Positions 1 through 7,972 of a stretch of DNA of 64,000 nucleotides are shown one piece after another (position 1 is the stretch's first letter; every line of letters begins with the position of its first letter). The translations under genes were made by a program, and so were the position numbers. This DNA comes from Actinoplanes lobatus (GTDB taxonomy: Bacteria; Actinomycetota; Actinomycetes; Mycobacteriales; Micromonosporaceae), in the NCBI RefSeq assembly GCF_014205215.1, contig NZ_JACHNC010000001.1:2299001-2363000 (forward strand). Reading direction: 5' to 3'. A model generated the notes under the pieces. That model had not been told where the DNA came from and searched no databases. It saw only the letters and a program-made list of their open reading frames with translations.

Positions 1-1
1 C

Positions 2-808
2 GGTGAGGCGCTCGCCGCCTTCGGCCTGACGGAGCCGGGCACCGGGTCGGACGCGGCCGGCACCACCACCCGGGCGGTGCTCGACGAGAGCACCGGCGAA
101 TGGGTGATCAACGGGACCAAGGCGTTCATCACGAACTCCGGCACCGATATCACCTGCCTGGTCACGGTGATGGCGGTGACCGGCACCAACCCGGACGGCA
201 GCAAGGAGCTGTCGACCATCATCGTTCCGTCCGGCACGCCCGGGTTCACGGTGGCGCCGGGCTACTCGAAGGTCGGCTGGTGTGCGTCGGACACCCACGA
301 GCTGTCCTTCGACGAGGTCCGGGTGCCGGCCGGCAATCTGCTCGGCGAACGCGGCCGCGGCCTGGCCCAGTTCCTGCGCATCCTCGACGAGGGCCGGATC
401 GCGATCGCCGCGCTCTCGGTCGGCCTGGCCCAGGGCTGCGTCGACGAGTCGGTGACGTACGCCGGGAACCGCACCGCCTTCGGCCGGCCGATCGGCGCCA
501 ACCAGGCCGTCCAATTCCTGATCGCGGACATGGACATGCGCGCCCACGTGGCCCGGCTCGGCTACTACGACGCCGCCGCCCGGATGCTCGCCGGCGACGA
601 GTTCAAGCGGTACGCCGCGATCGCCAAGCTGAACGCCAGCAACGCCGCCATGGAGAACAGCCGGTACGCCACCCAGGTGCACGGAGGCTACGGATTCATG
701 AACGAGTCCGCGGTCGGCCGGTTCTACCGGGACGCCAAGATCCTCGAAGTCGGCGAGGGCACCTCCGAGGTGCAGCGCATGCTCATCGCGCGGGGCCTCG
801 GACTGTAG
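2..808 (+). CDS. acyl-CoA dehydrogenase, 5' end outside window
   Basis: C-terminal part of a flavin-dependent acyl-CoA dehydrogenase, which oxidises an acyl-CoA to the 2-enoyl-CoA in fatty-acid or branched-chain acid breakdown and passes electrons to ETF. The frame is open from base 2 and begins in the flavin-binding signature FGLTEPGTGSDAAG. It continues through the middle beta-domain (INGTKAFITNSG) and ends with the helical domain. The typical catalytic-glutamate region reads GEGTSEVQRMLIARGL near the end. About 268 residues are present of the usual 380 or so. It is followed 7 bp later by the 3' end of a MarR gene on the other strand. Substrate length cannot be judged; a short-chain or branched-chain enzyme is likely. 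Confidence 0.93.
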   Translation, partial: GEALAAFGLTEPGTGSDAAGTTTRAVLDESTGEWVINGTKAFITNSGTDITCLVTVMAVTGTNPDGSKELSTIIVPSGTPGFTVAPGYSKVGWCASDTHELSFDEVRVPAGNLLGERGRGLAQFLRILDEGRIAIAALSVGLAQGCVDESVTYAGNRTAFGRPIGANQAVQFLIADMDMRAHVARLGYYDAAARMLAGDEFKRYAAIAKLNASNAAMENSRYATQVHGGYGFMNESAVGRFYRDAKILEVGEGTSEVQRMLIARGLGL

Positions 809-815
809 TGATCGA

Positions 816-1301
816 TCAGGCGGGCAGCGCGGACTCCGTGCTGCCCGCCGTCGCGCACGGGTTGACCGCGTCCCGGACCGTGCGCAGTGAATCCAGCAGC
901 TGGGTCAGCTGCTCCTCGGGAAGCAACCCGACATACCACCGCTGGACCAGCTCCAGGTGGCCCGGCAGGACCTCGGTGAGCCGCTGCATGCCCTCGTCGG
1001 TGATGACCGCGTAGGAGCTGCGCCGGTCGCTCGCGCACGCCTCACGGCGGACCAGCCCGCTGCGCTCCATCCGGTCGACGACCCGGGTGACACCGCTCGT
1101 GGAGAGGGTGGTCTGCCCGGCCAGATCGGTCATCCGCAGGTGATTGCCGGGGGACCGGGCCAGCCTCATCAGCACCTCGAACTCCACCGGGGAGAGGCGG
1201 TGCTCCTCGAACTGCGCGGCCAGCCGGTTCATCAGGCCCGTATAGGCCTCCGCGAGCAGCCCGACAGCGGTGAGGCGTGGGTCGTCCAGGTCCGTGTTCA
1301 C
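816..1301 (-). CDS. MarR family transcriptional regulator
   Basis: A 161-residue protein with a MarR-type winged helix: the N-terminal dimerisation helix (residues 10-40), then FEVLMRLARSPGNHLRMTDLAGQTTLSTSGVTRVVDRMERSGLVRRE (cited by its ends only: FEVLMRL ... GLVRRE), with the recognition helix around LSTSGVTRVVDRM, and the wing at DRRSSYAVITDEG. MarR proteins are usually dimeric repressors released by small aromatic or oxidised ligands. The GTG start is at 1301. The gene is divergent from the yceI-like gene, with 100 bp between them, so it most likely controls that promoter and its own. The ligand is unknown. Confidence 0.9.
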   Translation of the reverse strand: MNTDLDDPRLTAVGLLAEAYTGLMNRLAAQFEEHRLSPVEFEVLMRLARSPGNHLRMTDLAGQTTLSTSGVTRVVDRMERSGLVRREACASDRRSSYAVITDEGMQRLTEVLPGHLELVQRWYVGLLPEEQLTQLLDSLRTVRDAVNPCATAGSTESALPA

Positions 1302-1321
1302 GCTTCGACTCTAGCAGGCAC

Positions 1322-1368
1322 TTGACAGGAGGAATATTGCGGCGCATATAGTTGCTCCGTCAGACAAG
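1322..1368. promoter_or_regulatory. divergent MarR/YceI promoter region with possible operator
   Basis: Between the two divergent starts lies TTGACA (1322-1327), with a TATAGT-like -10 at 1347-1352 (spacing 19, or CATATA at 1345 with spacing 17) reading towards yceI. An imperfect inverted repeat, CTTGACAGGAG (1321-1331) against CTCCGTCAGACAAG (1355-1368), flanks this promoter and could be the MarR operator. The promoter is visible in the sequence; the operator role is inference. Confidence 0.45.
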
Positions 1369-1401
1369 CATCCGGACCGAGCTTCGAGAGAAGGCAGTGT
1401 C

Positions 1402-1974
1402 ATGACCGTCAGCACCCGTGAGTTCGAAGGCCTCCAGATCCCCGCCGCCGGCACCTACGAGCTGGACGCGGCGCACAAGCGGGTCGGCTTCGTGGTGAAG
1501 CACCTCATGGTGAGCAAGGTCCGCGGCCAGTTCGCCGAGGCGACCGCCACCATCACCGTGGCGGAGAACCCGCTGGAGTCCGCGGTCGTCGCCTCCATCA
1601 AGACCGGCAGCGTCGAGACCGGCCAGGTCGACCGGGACAATCACCTGCGTACCGGTGACTTCTTCGAGGCCGAGAAGTACCCGACGATGGAGTACCGCAG
1701 CACCGGCGTGAAGTCGCACGCGGGCGCCGAGTTCGTCCTCGACGGCGAGCTCACCATCAAGGGCATCACCCGGCCGGTCGAGCTCGTCGTCGAGTTCGAG
1801 GGCGCCACCACCAGCCCGTACGGGCAGCATCTCTTCGGGTTCAGCGCGCACACCGAGATCGACCGGGAGGACTGGGGCCTGACCTACAACATGGCCCTGG
1901 AGACCGGTGGCGTGATGATCGGCAAGAAGGTCAAGATCGAGATCGAGGGCGAGGCCATCCTGCAGCAGGGCTGA
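1402..1974 (+). CDS. YceI family lipid-binding protein
   Basis: A 190-residue YceI-like protein, a lipocalin-type beta-barrel family that binds polyisoprenoids or other amphiphiles. Family features are the opening AGTYELDAAHKRVGFVVKHL, the repeated beta-strands, and TIKGITRPVELVVEF near residues 113-127. There is no signal peptide, so it is cytoplasmic, as is usual for actinobacterial members. A GAGAGAAGG ribosome-binding site precedes the ATG. A divergent MarR gene suggests ligand-responsive control. A strong hairpin terminator follows the stop. The physiological ligand is unknown; family members are often stress-induced. Confidence 0.9.
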   Translation: MTVSTREFEGLQIPAAGTYELDAAHKRVGFVVKHLMVSKVRGQFAEATATITVAENPLESAVVASIKTGSVETGQVDRDNHLRTGDFFEAEKYPTMEYRSTGVKSHAGAEFVLDGELTIKGITRPVELVVEFEGATTSPYGQHLFGFSAHTEIDREDWGLTYNMALETGGVMIGKKVKIEIEGEAILQQG

Positions 1975-1985
1975 TCGTCCTGATC

Positions 1986-2019
1986 GGAGAACGCCGTCCG
2001 GTTCCGGGCGGCGTTCTCC
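1986..2019 (+). terminator. terminator after yceI-like gene
   Basis: A perfect 11-bp stem, GGAGAACGCCG (1986-1996) with CGGCGTTCTCC (2009-2019), whose loop can pair further (CCGG/CCGG). It starts 12 bp after the stop codon. The T-tract is weak, as is common in high-GC genomes. Confidence 0.8.
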
Positions 2020-2140
2020 GTGTATCCGGATGTCTGGCGGTCGTCCGCGAGTGATGGCAGGGTGAACCGAGCGCAGTCGTTCGTTCACAGAGCGGTGATC
2101 GACATCCGTTTCGTCCCCGGCCGTCCCGGGAGGGCAGCAC

Positions 2141-3613
2141 ATGGGCAAGGAACTGGTGACCGCCTTCTTCTCGCCGCATGATCGGGTGCTGTTCCGTCGG
2201 AGGGTCCGCCGTGGCCTCGACGCGCTGACCGGGATGCTCGAGGAGGGCCGGATCGAGGCCGGCGACCGGACCACCGGCCTGGAGATCGAGATCAACCTGG
2301 TCGACGCGGAGGCCGCCCCGGCCATGCGCAACACCGAAGTCCTGACCGACCTGGCCGATCCCCGCTTCCAGTTGGAGCTGGGCCGGTTCAACCTCGAGCT
2401 GAACGTGCCACCCCGGTTGCTGGCCGGCGACGGGCTCGGCGACTACGAGCGGGAGATCCTCCAGGCGCTGCGTGCGGCCGGTGACTCCGCCCGCAAACGG
2501 GAGACCCGGCTCATCCTGATCGGGATGCTGCCCACCCTCACCGCCGGTCAGCTGGTACTCGGCGACATCTCCGACAACGAGCGGTTCCGCGCGCTGGACG
2601 CCGAGATCGCGGGCGCCCGCGGTGACGACTTCCGGATCGACATCCAGGGCCCGGAGCGGCTGCGGACCAGCAGCGACACCATCGCTCCGGAGGGCGCCTG
2701 CACGAGCGCGCAGTTCCACCTGCGGGTCGCTCCGGCCGATTTCGCCCGGTACTGGAACGCGTCCCAGGCGATCGCCGGAGTCCAGCTGGCGCTCGGCGCC
2801 AACGCCCCGTTCCTCTACCGGCGGCGGCTCTGGGCGGAGACCCGGATCCCGTTCTTCGAGCAGGCCACCGATGCGCGCCCGGACGAGTTCGCGGCCCAGG
2901 GCGTACGGTCGCGGGTCTGGTTCGGCGACCGGTGGATCGATTCGGTCCTCGATCTGTACGAGGAGAACGTCCGGTACTTCCCGCCGCTGCTGCCGGAACT
3001 CGGTGACGAGGACCCGGTCGCCGTCCTGGCCGCCGGCGGCATCCCCGAACTGCCCGAACTACGCCTGCACAACGGCACCGTCTACCGCTGGAACCGGCCG
3101 GTCTACGACGTCACCGGCGGCCGCCCGCACCTGCGGGTGGAGAACCGGGTCCTGCCGTCCGGCCCCACCGTGGCGGACATGCTGGCCAACGCGGCGTTCT
3201 ACTTCGGGCTCGTCCGGCAACTCGCCGAGGAGGATCCGCCGCTCTGGGCGTGCCTGGACTTCGCGGCGGCCGAGGCCGGCTTCCGGACCGGCGCACGGGA
3301 CGGGATCGAGGCCCGGCTGTTCTGGCCCGGCCTCGGCGAGGTGCCGGTGACCGATCTGGTGCGCGACGTGCTGCTTCCCCGCGCCCATTCCGGTCTGGAC
3401 CGGTACGGGGTGCACCCGGCGCATCGTGACCGGTTCCTCGGGATCATCGAGGACCGCTGCCGGACCCGGCGCAACGGCGCCGTCTGGCAGAGCGAGACGG
3501 TCCGTACCGTCCAGGAGCGCGGCCTGGACCGCGCGGCGGCGCTGCGCGAGATGACGCAGCGGTACCTCGAATTCCAGCGCACCAACGAGCCGGTGCACAC
3601 CTGGCCGATCTGA
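2141..3613 (+). CDS. glutamate-cysteine ligase family (GCS2-type) protein
   Basis: A 490-residue protein resembling the GCS2/carboxylate-amine ligase family, ATP-dependent enzymes that join the gamma-carboxyl of glutamate to an amine. Visible features are the N-terminal acidic motif TGLEIEINLVD (residues 46-56), the LGRFNLELNVPPR segment (83-95), and the internal PFLYRRRLWAETRIPFFEQ region, matching the metal- and substrate-binding fold of this family. The start is an ATG with GGGAGG 7 bp upstream. Actinobacteria of this group normally make mycothiol rather than glutathione, so the true product may be another gamma-glutamyl amide. Neighbours give no pathway. Family assignment is from memory of the motifs; the exact reaction is not established. 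Confidence 0.72.
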   Translation: MGKELVTAFFSPHDRVLFRRRVRRGLDALTGMLEEGRIEAGDRTTGLEIEINLVDAEAAPAMRNTEVLTDLADPRFQLELGRFNLELNVPPRLLAGDGLGDYEREILQALRAAGDSARKRETRLILIGMLPTLTAGQLVLGDISDNERFRALDAEIAGARGDDFRIDIQGPERLRTSSDTIAPEGACTSAQFHLRVAPADFARYWNASQAIAGVQLALGANAPFLYRRRLWAETRIPFFEQATDARPDEFAAQGVRSRVWFGDRWIDSVLDLYEENVRYFPPLLPELGDEDPVAVLAAGGIPELPELRLHNGTVYRWNRPVYDVTGGRPHLRVENRVLPSGPTVADMLANAAFYFGLVRQLAEEDPPLWACLDFAAAEAGFRTGARDGIEARLFWPGLGEVPVTDLVRDVLLPRAHSGLDRYGVHPAHRDRFLGIIEDRCRTRRNGAVWQSETVRTVQERGLDRAAALREMTQRYLEFQRTNEPVHTWPI

Positions 3614-3615
3614 GG

Positions 3616-4770
3616 CTATTTGCCGGGCTTCTTGGGATCGTCCGGGTTGATCCGGGCCACCGTCGGGCTGGCCGGCGGCGGGGTGATCGTGGACCGCGGG
3701 GCGGTGTCGCCGTTGCCGTTGCGGCGCTTGGCCGGGGCACGGCCGCCCGGACGGGACGCCTCGGCGATCTCCGGATCGGCCGGGTCCGGCTTGGCGGGCG
3801 GCGCCGCCTTAGCCGGCGCGGGTGCCGGTGCGGTCACCCGGCCGGTCGCCTTGACCGGCTTCGCCGGGGCGCTCCCGGTCTTCGGAACGGGGACGGGAGC
3901 GAGCCGGCTGCGCCGGCCCTGCGCCAGGGCCACGGTGAGCGCGGATCCGCCCATGCCGGCGAGGACGGCGTACGGAGCGATGAGGTACGCCGACTGCAAC
4001 GGCCCCATCGCCTCGGTCAACAGTGGCGCCAGGGTGAGGAACGAGAAGGCGACCAGCAGCGGCCCGACCGCGCCGGAGATCGCCGTGCCCAGCCCCAGAT
4101 CGCCCTTCAGCGCCGCCGGGGTGGCCGCCACCAGCCCGATGACGAACGCCGCGACAAGGGTCAGCACGGCGCTCGGCCAATAGATCCCGCCGTAGCGGAC
4201 GGGACTCACCGACTCGGCGAACTGCCAGCTGGTCAGGTAGGTGGCGAAGTCCCGCCCGGTGACCAGCTCGGCCACCACGCCGGCGATGGCCAGTGTCCAC
4301 AACCACAGCGCGGTGCCGATCAGGTTGGCCGCGACCGGGGTGGACGACACCGCCCAGAACGCGACCACGAGGCCGGCCAGCAGGCCGGCGAGTGCGTACC
4401 CACTGGCGACCAGTTGGGGGGACAGGGTGTCGGCGCGGACCGCGGACCGGGCCGGCAGCGCGACCAGGACGACCGACACCAGCGCACCCACCGCCGATGC
4501 CGCCGCCAGTGCGAACCGCCAGAGCGCCCGCCACCGGCCGGGTCGTTCGGGTCGCAGCCGGCCGGCGATGACGGCGCCGAGCACCGTGGCGCTCGCCGTG
4601 ATCCAGGTGGCCCAGCCGAGGCTGCCCAGCCACACGCTGTCGGCTTCGGCGAGGGTGACCGGCCAGGTGATGACACCCAGGCCGTAGCCCAGACCCAGTT
4701 GAGCGGCCCCGGTCCCGGCAGCGATGCCGGCCGCGGTGGCAGCCTGTGTTGTCCAGCCATTCTCGGCCAT
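3616..4770 (-). CDS. multi-pass membrane protein with Pro/Ala-rich tail
   Basis: A 384-residue protein of unknown function. Residues 1-270 hold about eight to nine hydrophobic segments (for example GIAAGTGAAQLGLGYGLGVI, WITASATVLGAVIAG, VLTLVAAFVIGLVAATPA). The last 100 residues form a proline/alanine/lysine-rich cytoplasmic-type tail ending in NPDDPKKPGK. I chose the ATG at 4770 (MAENGW) because upstream codons lack hydrophobic or family character; a GTG at 4857 would add 29 residues. The gene is convergent with the GCS2-like gene (3 bp apart) and divergent from the PASTA protein. No known domain was recognised. Confidence 0.75.
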   Translation of the reverse strand: MAENGWTTQAATAAGIAAGTGAAQLGLGYGLGVITWPVTLAEADSVWLGSLGWATWITASATVLGAVIAGRLRPERPGRWRALWRFALAAASAVGALVSVVLVALPARSAVRADTLSPQLVASGYALAGLLAGLVVAFWAVSSTPVAANLIGTALWLWTLAIAGVVAELVTGRDFATYLTSWQFAESVSPVRYGGIYWPSAVLTLVAAFVIGLVAATPAALKGDLGLGTAISGAVGPLLVAFSFLTLAPLLTEAMGPLQSAYLIAPYAVLAGMGGSALTVALAQGRRSRLAPVPVPKTGSAPAKPVKATGRVTAPAPAPAKAAPPAKPDPADPEIAEASRPGGRAPAKRRNGNGDTAPRSTITPPPASPTVARINPDDPKKPGK

Positions 4771-4928
4771 GCCGGGCACTGTACTGGTCGCTGCCGATGT
4801 CTGGGAAATGGTCACCGAGGGTCGGCACTCGACCGCTTTACGGCTGGTGGAAACCACAACCAGGCCGCAAGATTCGATACCTTGACGCTGCGACTAGCGC
4901 GGATGTACGGAGCGGAAGGGGCGCGGTG

Positions 4929-5606
4929 ATGCCCGAGGAGCGCGAACCCGAGCGGGACGACGAGACCCGCCCGTTGTCGTCAGTGGACGAGGAGCCGTCC
5001 CCGCGACCGGAGGACCGTGGCACGGACGTGTGGACCGGCCGGGCCGGTGTCCGGCCGTACGGGGCCTATCGCCGCGACGAGTTCGACGACGACGGCGACG
5101 GCGACTGGGCCGACAGTGGGTCCGCCGAGCCGTCCGGCCGCTGGTGGGCGCCGATCGCCATCGGCACCGTCTCGCTGATCCTGCTCGGATTGCTCGGCTT
5201 CGGCATCGCGGTGATCGTGCGGAGTTCGGACGGCGAGGTGGAGACTCCGGCCACACCCGCCGTGCGCGCGACGACGACCGGGCCGGCCGCCCCCGATGTG
5301 ACGTCCACGCCCACGATCACCGAGACGATCACCACACCGCCGACGACCGACGCGGCGGATCGCGAGGTGACCGTGCCGGCGCTACGTGGGATGCCGCTGG
5401 CCGACGCACAGGCGGCATTGACGCGCTCCAACCTGGGATACCGGGTGATCCATCGGGAGAGCGACGCCGAGCCGGGAACGGTGATCAACTGCGACCCCGC
5501 GGAGGGTCAGCAGGTGCCGTCGGACACCCGGGTGACCCTCATCGTGGCCACCGCGCGGACGGGCGACCCGTCTCCGACGACACCGGCGTCCTCCATCGGA
5601 GGTTGA
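4929..5606 (+). CDS. single-pass membrane protein with one PASTA domain
   Basis: A 225-residue protein with an acidic cytoplasmic N-terminus (residues 1-75), one transmembrane helix (WWAPIAIGTVSLILLGLLGF, about 75-100), a Thr/Pro-rich extracellular linker, and a single C-terminal PASTA domain starting at VTVPALRGMPLADAQAAL (about 144-208). PASTA domains bind peptidoglycan or lipid II fragments and usually occur in PknB-type kinases or penicillin-binding proteins. Here no kinase or transpeptidase domain is attached, so it may be a wall sensor or adaptor. The ATG is preceded by GGAAGGGG. A possible promoter is TTGACG (4882) with TACGGA (4906), spacing 18. Its role is inferred only. Confidence 0.8.
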   Translation: MPEEREPERDDETRPLSSVDEEPSPRPEDRGTDVWTGRAGVRPYGAYRRDEFDDDGDGDWADSGSAEPSGRWWAPIAIGTVSLILLGLLGFGIAVIVRSSDGEVETPATPAVRATTTGPAAPDVTSTPTITETITTPPTTDAADREVTVPALRGMPLADAQAALTRSNLGYRVIHRESDAEPGTVINCDPAEGQQVPSDTRVTLIVATARTGDPSPTTPASSIGG

Positions 5607-5607
5607 T

Positions 5608-6036
5608 TCAGCGCGGGGTACGGACCGTCCGTGCGGGAGCCACCCCGGGACGGCCGGCCGGCTGACGGCTGTTGCGCAGGCGCGGATCGGGTGCCTTCCC
5701 GGCCGGGCGCAGACCATTGACCTGTACGAAGATCGAGCGGCGTTCGACCGCATCGCCGGCCGAGTTCAGTTCGTAGCCGTCCAGCCAGACCCAACCCTCG
5801 TAGGTCGGCCAGTCGTGGACCCGGATGACCCGGAAGAGCATCGGTGATGCGAATTGGACGCTTGCCGCTCTCGTCACGTGGATGACATCACCGGACCGAG
5901 GTAGAACCACGTCATCTCCTGCCCTGAGACCCGTGTAGATGGACTTTGGTGACCTAGGCGCACCAGTTTGCCGGTTTGATGCGCCCTTGCAAGCCTCCGA
6001 CGGGTTTGACCATCGAAGGAGGTTGCGGAACGTCAC
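5608..6036 (-). CDS. conserved hypothetical protein
   Basis: A 142-residue protein convergent with the PASTA gene. The middle part (YTGLRAGDDVVLPRSGDVIH ... TYEGWVWLDGYELN ... RRSIFVQVNGL, about residues 34-106) resembles a small beta-rich conserved hypothetical family of Micromonosporaceae and Streptomyces. The N-terminal 32 residues are less convincing. The only in-frame conventional start is GTG at 6036 and it lacks a clear ribosome-binding site, so the start may be wrong, or translation may begin at a rare ATC near 5943. The upstream DNA is AT-richer than its surroundings. Function unknown. Confidence 0.65.
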   Translation of the reverse strand: MTFRNLLRWSNPSEACKGASNRQTGAPRSPKSIYTGLRAGDDVVLPRSGDVIHVTRAASVQFASPMLFRVIRVHDWPTYEGWVWLDGYELNSAGDAVERRSIFVQVNGLRPAGKAPDPRLRNSRQPAGRPGVAPARTVRTPR

Positions 6037-6167
6037 TATCGCCGATCACACCTACCCGGTTTCGGGAGAAGGTCCATCGTGGACCGGAAGTGCTTCGGCG
6101 CCCCGTATCGGACGTCGTCTTGCTGCTATTTGTCGGACTTGCCCGCGTCTTTCAAGAACGTTAAGTG

Positions 6168-6220
6168 ATGCAAGCCATACGGAAAGATTGCACCACCAGT
6201 CTCGTCGATGCAAGTTGCAT
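6168..6220. promoter_or_regulatory. repeated ATGCAAG elements upstream of XRE regulator
   Basis: A perfect 13-bp palindrome, ATGCAAGTTGCAT (6208-6220), and a partial copy, ATGCAAGCCAT (6168-6178), begin exactly 40 bp apart, about four helical turns. They lie 70-125 bp upstream of the XRE regulator start, inside an AT-richer 257-bp gap. Autoregulatory operators are a reasonable inference; no protein binding is known. Confidence 0.45.
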
Positions 6221-6293
6221 GTCACGCTTCCGTGATTCTCCGTGATCATCCAATGTGCTTGAACGATCATGAGCGGCTCGGGAGACTGGTCGG

Positions 6294-7175
6294 GTGAATC
6301 GACGTCGCAGTCCCACCGTCCGTCGACGCCGCCTCGGGGTGGAACTGCGCAGGTATCGCGAGGCGGCCGGCGTGACCATTGATGTGGTGGCCGAGCGGCT
6401 GGGCTGCTCGACATCCAAGATATCCCGGATCGAAACCGGGCATACCACCGCCAGCCCGCCTGACGTGAGCGCCATGTTGGCCATTTATGGGGTCGATCCG
6501 GACATTTCGGGAGAGTTAGTTGAAATTTCGCGAGATGCCCGGAAGAAAGGTTGGTGGCACCCCTTCTCCACCGTCCTGAACAGCACTTATGTCGGCTTCG
6601 AGGCCGAAGCTAGATCAATTCAAGCGTACGAGCAGCAGGTCATTCCGGGCCTTCTGCAGAGCGAGCAGTACGCAATGGCTCTCATTCGATCCGCCCGATG
6701 GGATGACACCGATCAGGAAATCGCGCAACGGGTCCGCGTCCGTATGGAACGGCAGTCGTTACTGATTCAGGACGATCCAATCGATCTCTGGGTGGTGCTC
6801 GATGAAGCGGTGGTGAGTCGCCCGGTCGGTGGCGACGCGGTCATGCGCGATCAGTTGCGACATCTGGTCGAGACCGCCGGCCTGCCGAACGTGACCCTCC
6901 AGATCCTGCCGTTCGCGGTCGGCGCGCACGCCGCCATGGACGGTGCGTTCGCGATCCTCGACTTCCCCTCGGACGGTGACCCCGCCCTGGTGTTCGCCGA
7001 GAACGCGGCCGGTGGGCTCTTTCTGGAGAAGGACGACGAACTCCGCAAGTTCCGCGAGGTGTTCGGCACCATCCGGGCTGCCGCCCTGGATCCGGAGGCG
7101 TCCATCGAGATGATCGAAAAGTTGGCAGAGGAGCCATTGTGGAAATCGAGGCGAAGGGCCTCCGAGTCGACTTGA
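6294..7175 (+). CDS. XRE family regulator with DUF5753 (Scr1-type)
   Basis: A 293-residue regulator. The N-terminal helix-turn-helix covers about residues 12-68 (RRYREAAGVTIDVVAERLGC, then STSKISRIETG). A C-terminal DUF5753 domain follows (about 95-275, with AYEQQVIPGLLQSEQYA and the VTLQILPF stretch). This domain pair is widespread in Actinobacteria and is nearly always followed by a DUF397 gene; the pair has been called Scr1-type toxin-antitoxin-like or developmental regulators (BldB/WhiJ-associated). The GTG start has GGGAG upstream. Its end overlaps the DUF397 start by 37 bp, implying coupled translation. The first half of the gene is clearly AT-richer than the second. Confidence 0.9.
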   Translation: MNRRRSPTVRRRRLGVELRRYREAAGVTIDVVAERLGCSTSKISRIETGHTTASPPDVSAMLAIYGVDPDISGELVEISRDARKKGWWHPFSTVLNSTYVGFEAEARSIQAYEQQVIPGLLQSEQYAMALIRSARWDDTDQEIAQRVRVRMERQSLLIQDDPIDLWVVLDEAVVSRPVGGDAVMRDQLRHLVETAGLPNVTLQILPFAVGAHAAMDGAFAILDFPSDGDPALVFAENAAGGLFLEKDDELRKFREVFGTIRAAALDPEASIEMIEKLAEEPLWKSRRRASEST

Positions 7176-7363
7176 ACCAGGCACGCTGGTTCAAGAGCAC
7201 GCGGAGCGGGCCGAACTGCGACAACTGTGTCGAGGTCGCGTTCGTCGGCGAGGCTATCGCGGTGCGCGACTCGAAGAATCCGTCGGGACCGGCGCTGATC
7301 TTCACGACCGCGGAGTGGGACGCGTTCGTGGGCGGAGCCAAGGACGGCGAGTTCGACCTCTGA
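7139..7363 (+). CDS. DUF397 domain small protein
   Basis: A 74-residue DUF397 protein. The family signatures WFKSTRSGPNCDNCVEVAF and VRDSKNPSGPALIFTTAEWDAFV are intact. The GTG start lies inside the end of the XRE gene and has AGAGGAG 5 bp upstream. DUF397 proteins act with their paired XRE/DUF5753 regulator, probably as a binding partner that alters DNA binding. Cytoplasmic, no catalytic residues seen. A GGCCCGG hairpin lies downstream at 7380-7404. Confidence 0.92.
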   Translation: MEIEAKGLRVDLNQARWFKSTRSGPNCDNCVEVAFVGEAIAVRDSKNPSGPALIFTTAEWDAFVGGAKDGEFDL

Positions 7364-7379
7364 GGATGCCTGAGCGGTC

Positions 7380-7404
7380 GGCCCGGTGATTCGATCGCCG
7401 GGCC
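7380..7404 (+). terminator. hairpin after DUF397 gene
   Basis: GGCCCGGTGAT (7380-7390) pairs with ATCGCCGGGCC (7394-7404) through one T-G wobble, with a 3-base loop, 17 bp after the stop. There is little T-rich sequence after it. Confidence 0.55.
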
Positions 7405-7525
7405 ATCCGTTGCTATTTGCCCGATTCGCGTCGCTGTGCGCGACTCGCCTCGTTGAAAGCTCCAGGCGCGGACCGGACCGCGCTGACGGGCCGGGACACA
7501 CCACCGACGAGGCAAGGCAGTAGAG

Positions 7526-7969
7526 ATGACGATTGGTTCCGAGAACCTCAGCAGCGGTTCGTCGACGGCGCAGGACCGCTTCAGCGGGGGCGTGAGCGCG
7601 TACCGGCAGGGCCGGCGGGAAGCCCTCACGGGCGATCACAGCGACGGTGAGCTGGTGTCCCGTACCAGCTCCGGCCTGCCGACCCGGTCGCCCGGGCGTT
7701 CCCACAGCATCGAGCCGACCAGCCCGCTGGACCGGGCCGCGAGACTGCCCTCCCTGGATCTGCAGAACCTGAACGAGCCGGTCTTTCCGTCCGGAACCTG
7801 GTCCGACTCCGGGAACCAGTCGATGGCCGACCACCCGCTGCTCCGCGGACTGCTGCTGGAGCTGCCGGCTCGGGGGACGCTGCCGCCGTCGGAGTGGCTG
7901 GACCGCTGGTTCGAGGCGACCCGCTCGATCCTGGAGCTGCTCTACGTCCAGGAAGCCAAGCAGCACTGA
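7526..7969 (+). CDS. hypothetical protein
   Basis: A 147-residue protein of unknown function. Residues 1-75 are Ser/Gly-rich and polar, without hydrophobic segments. The C-terminal part (ADHPLLRGLLLELPARGTLP, then PSEWLDRWFEATRSILELLY, about 108-142) is compact, with two amphipathic helices, and is the likely conserved domain. AGGCAG lies 9 bp before the ATG. It lies 162 bp downstream of the XRE/DUF397 pair on the same strand but beyond a hairpin, so it is probably separately transcribed. The adjacent membrane-protein gene is convergent (3 bp gap). Confidence 0.7.
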   Translation: MTIGSENLSSGSSTAQDRFSGGVSAYRQGRREALTGDHSDGELVSRTSSGLPTRSPGRSHSIEPTSPLDRAARLPSLDLQNLNEPVFPSGTWSDSGNQSMADHPLLRGLLLELPARGTLPPSEWLDRWFEATRSILELLYVQEAKQH

Positions 7970-7972
7970 CGA

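Noticed and set aside
4771..4857. Upstream extension of the membrane protein to a GTG at 4857
   Set aside because: The extra 29 residues have no hydrophobic or conserved character, and the first helix fits a start at 4770.
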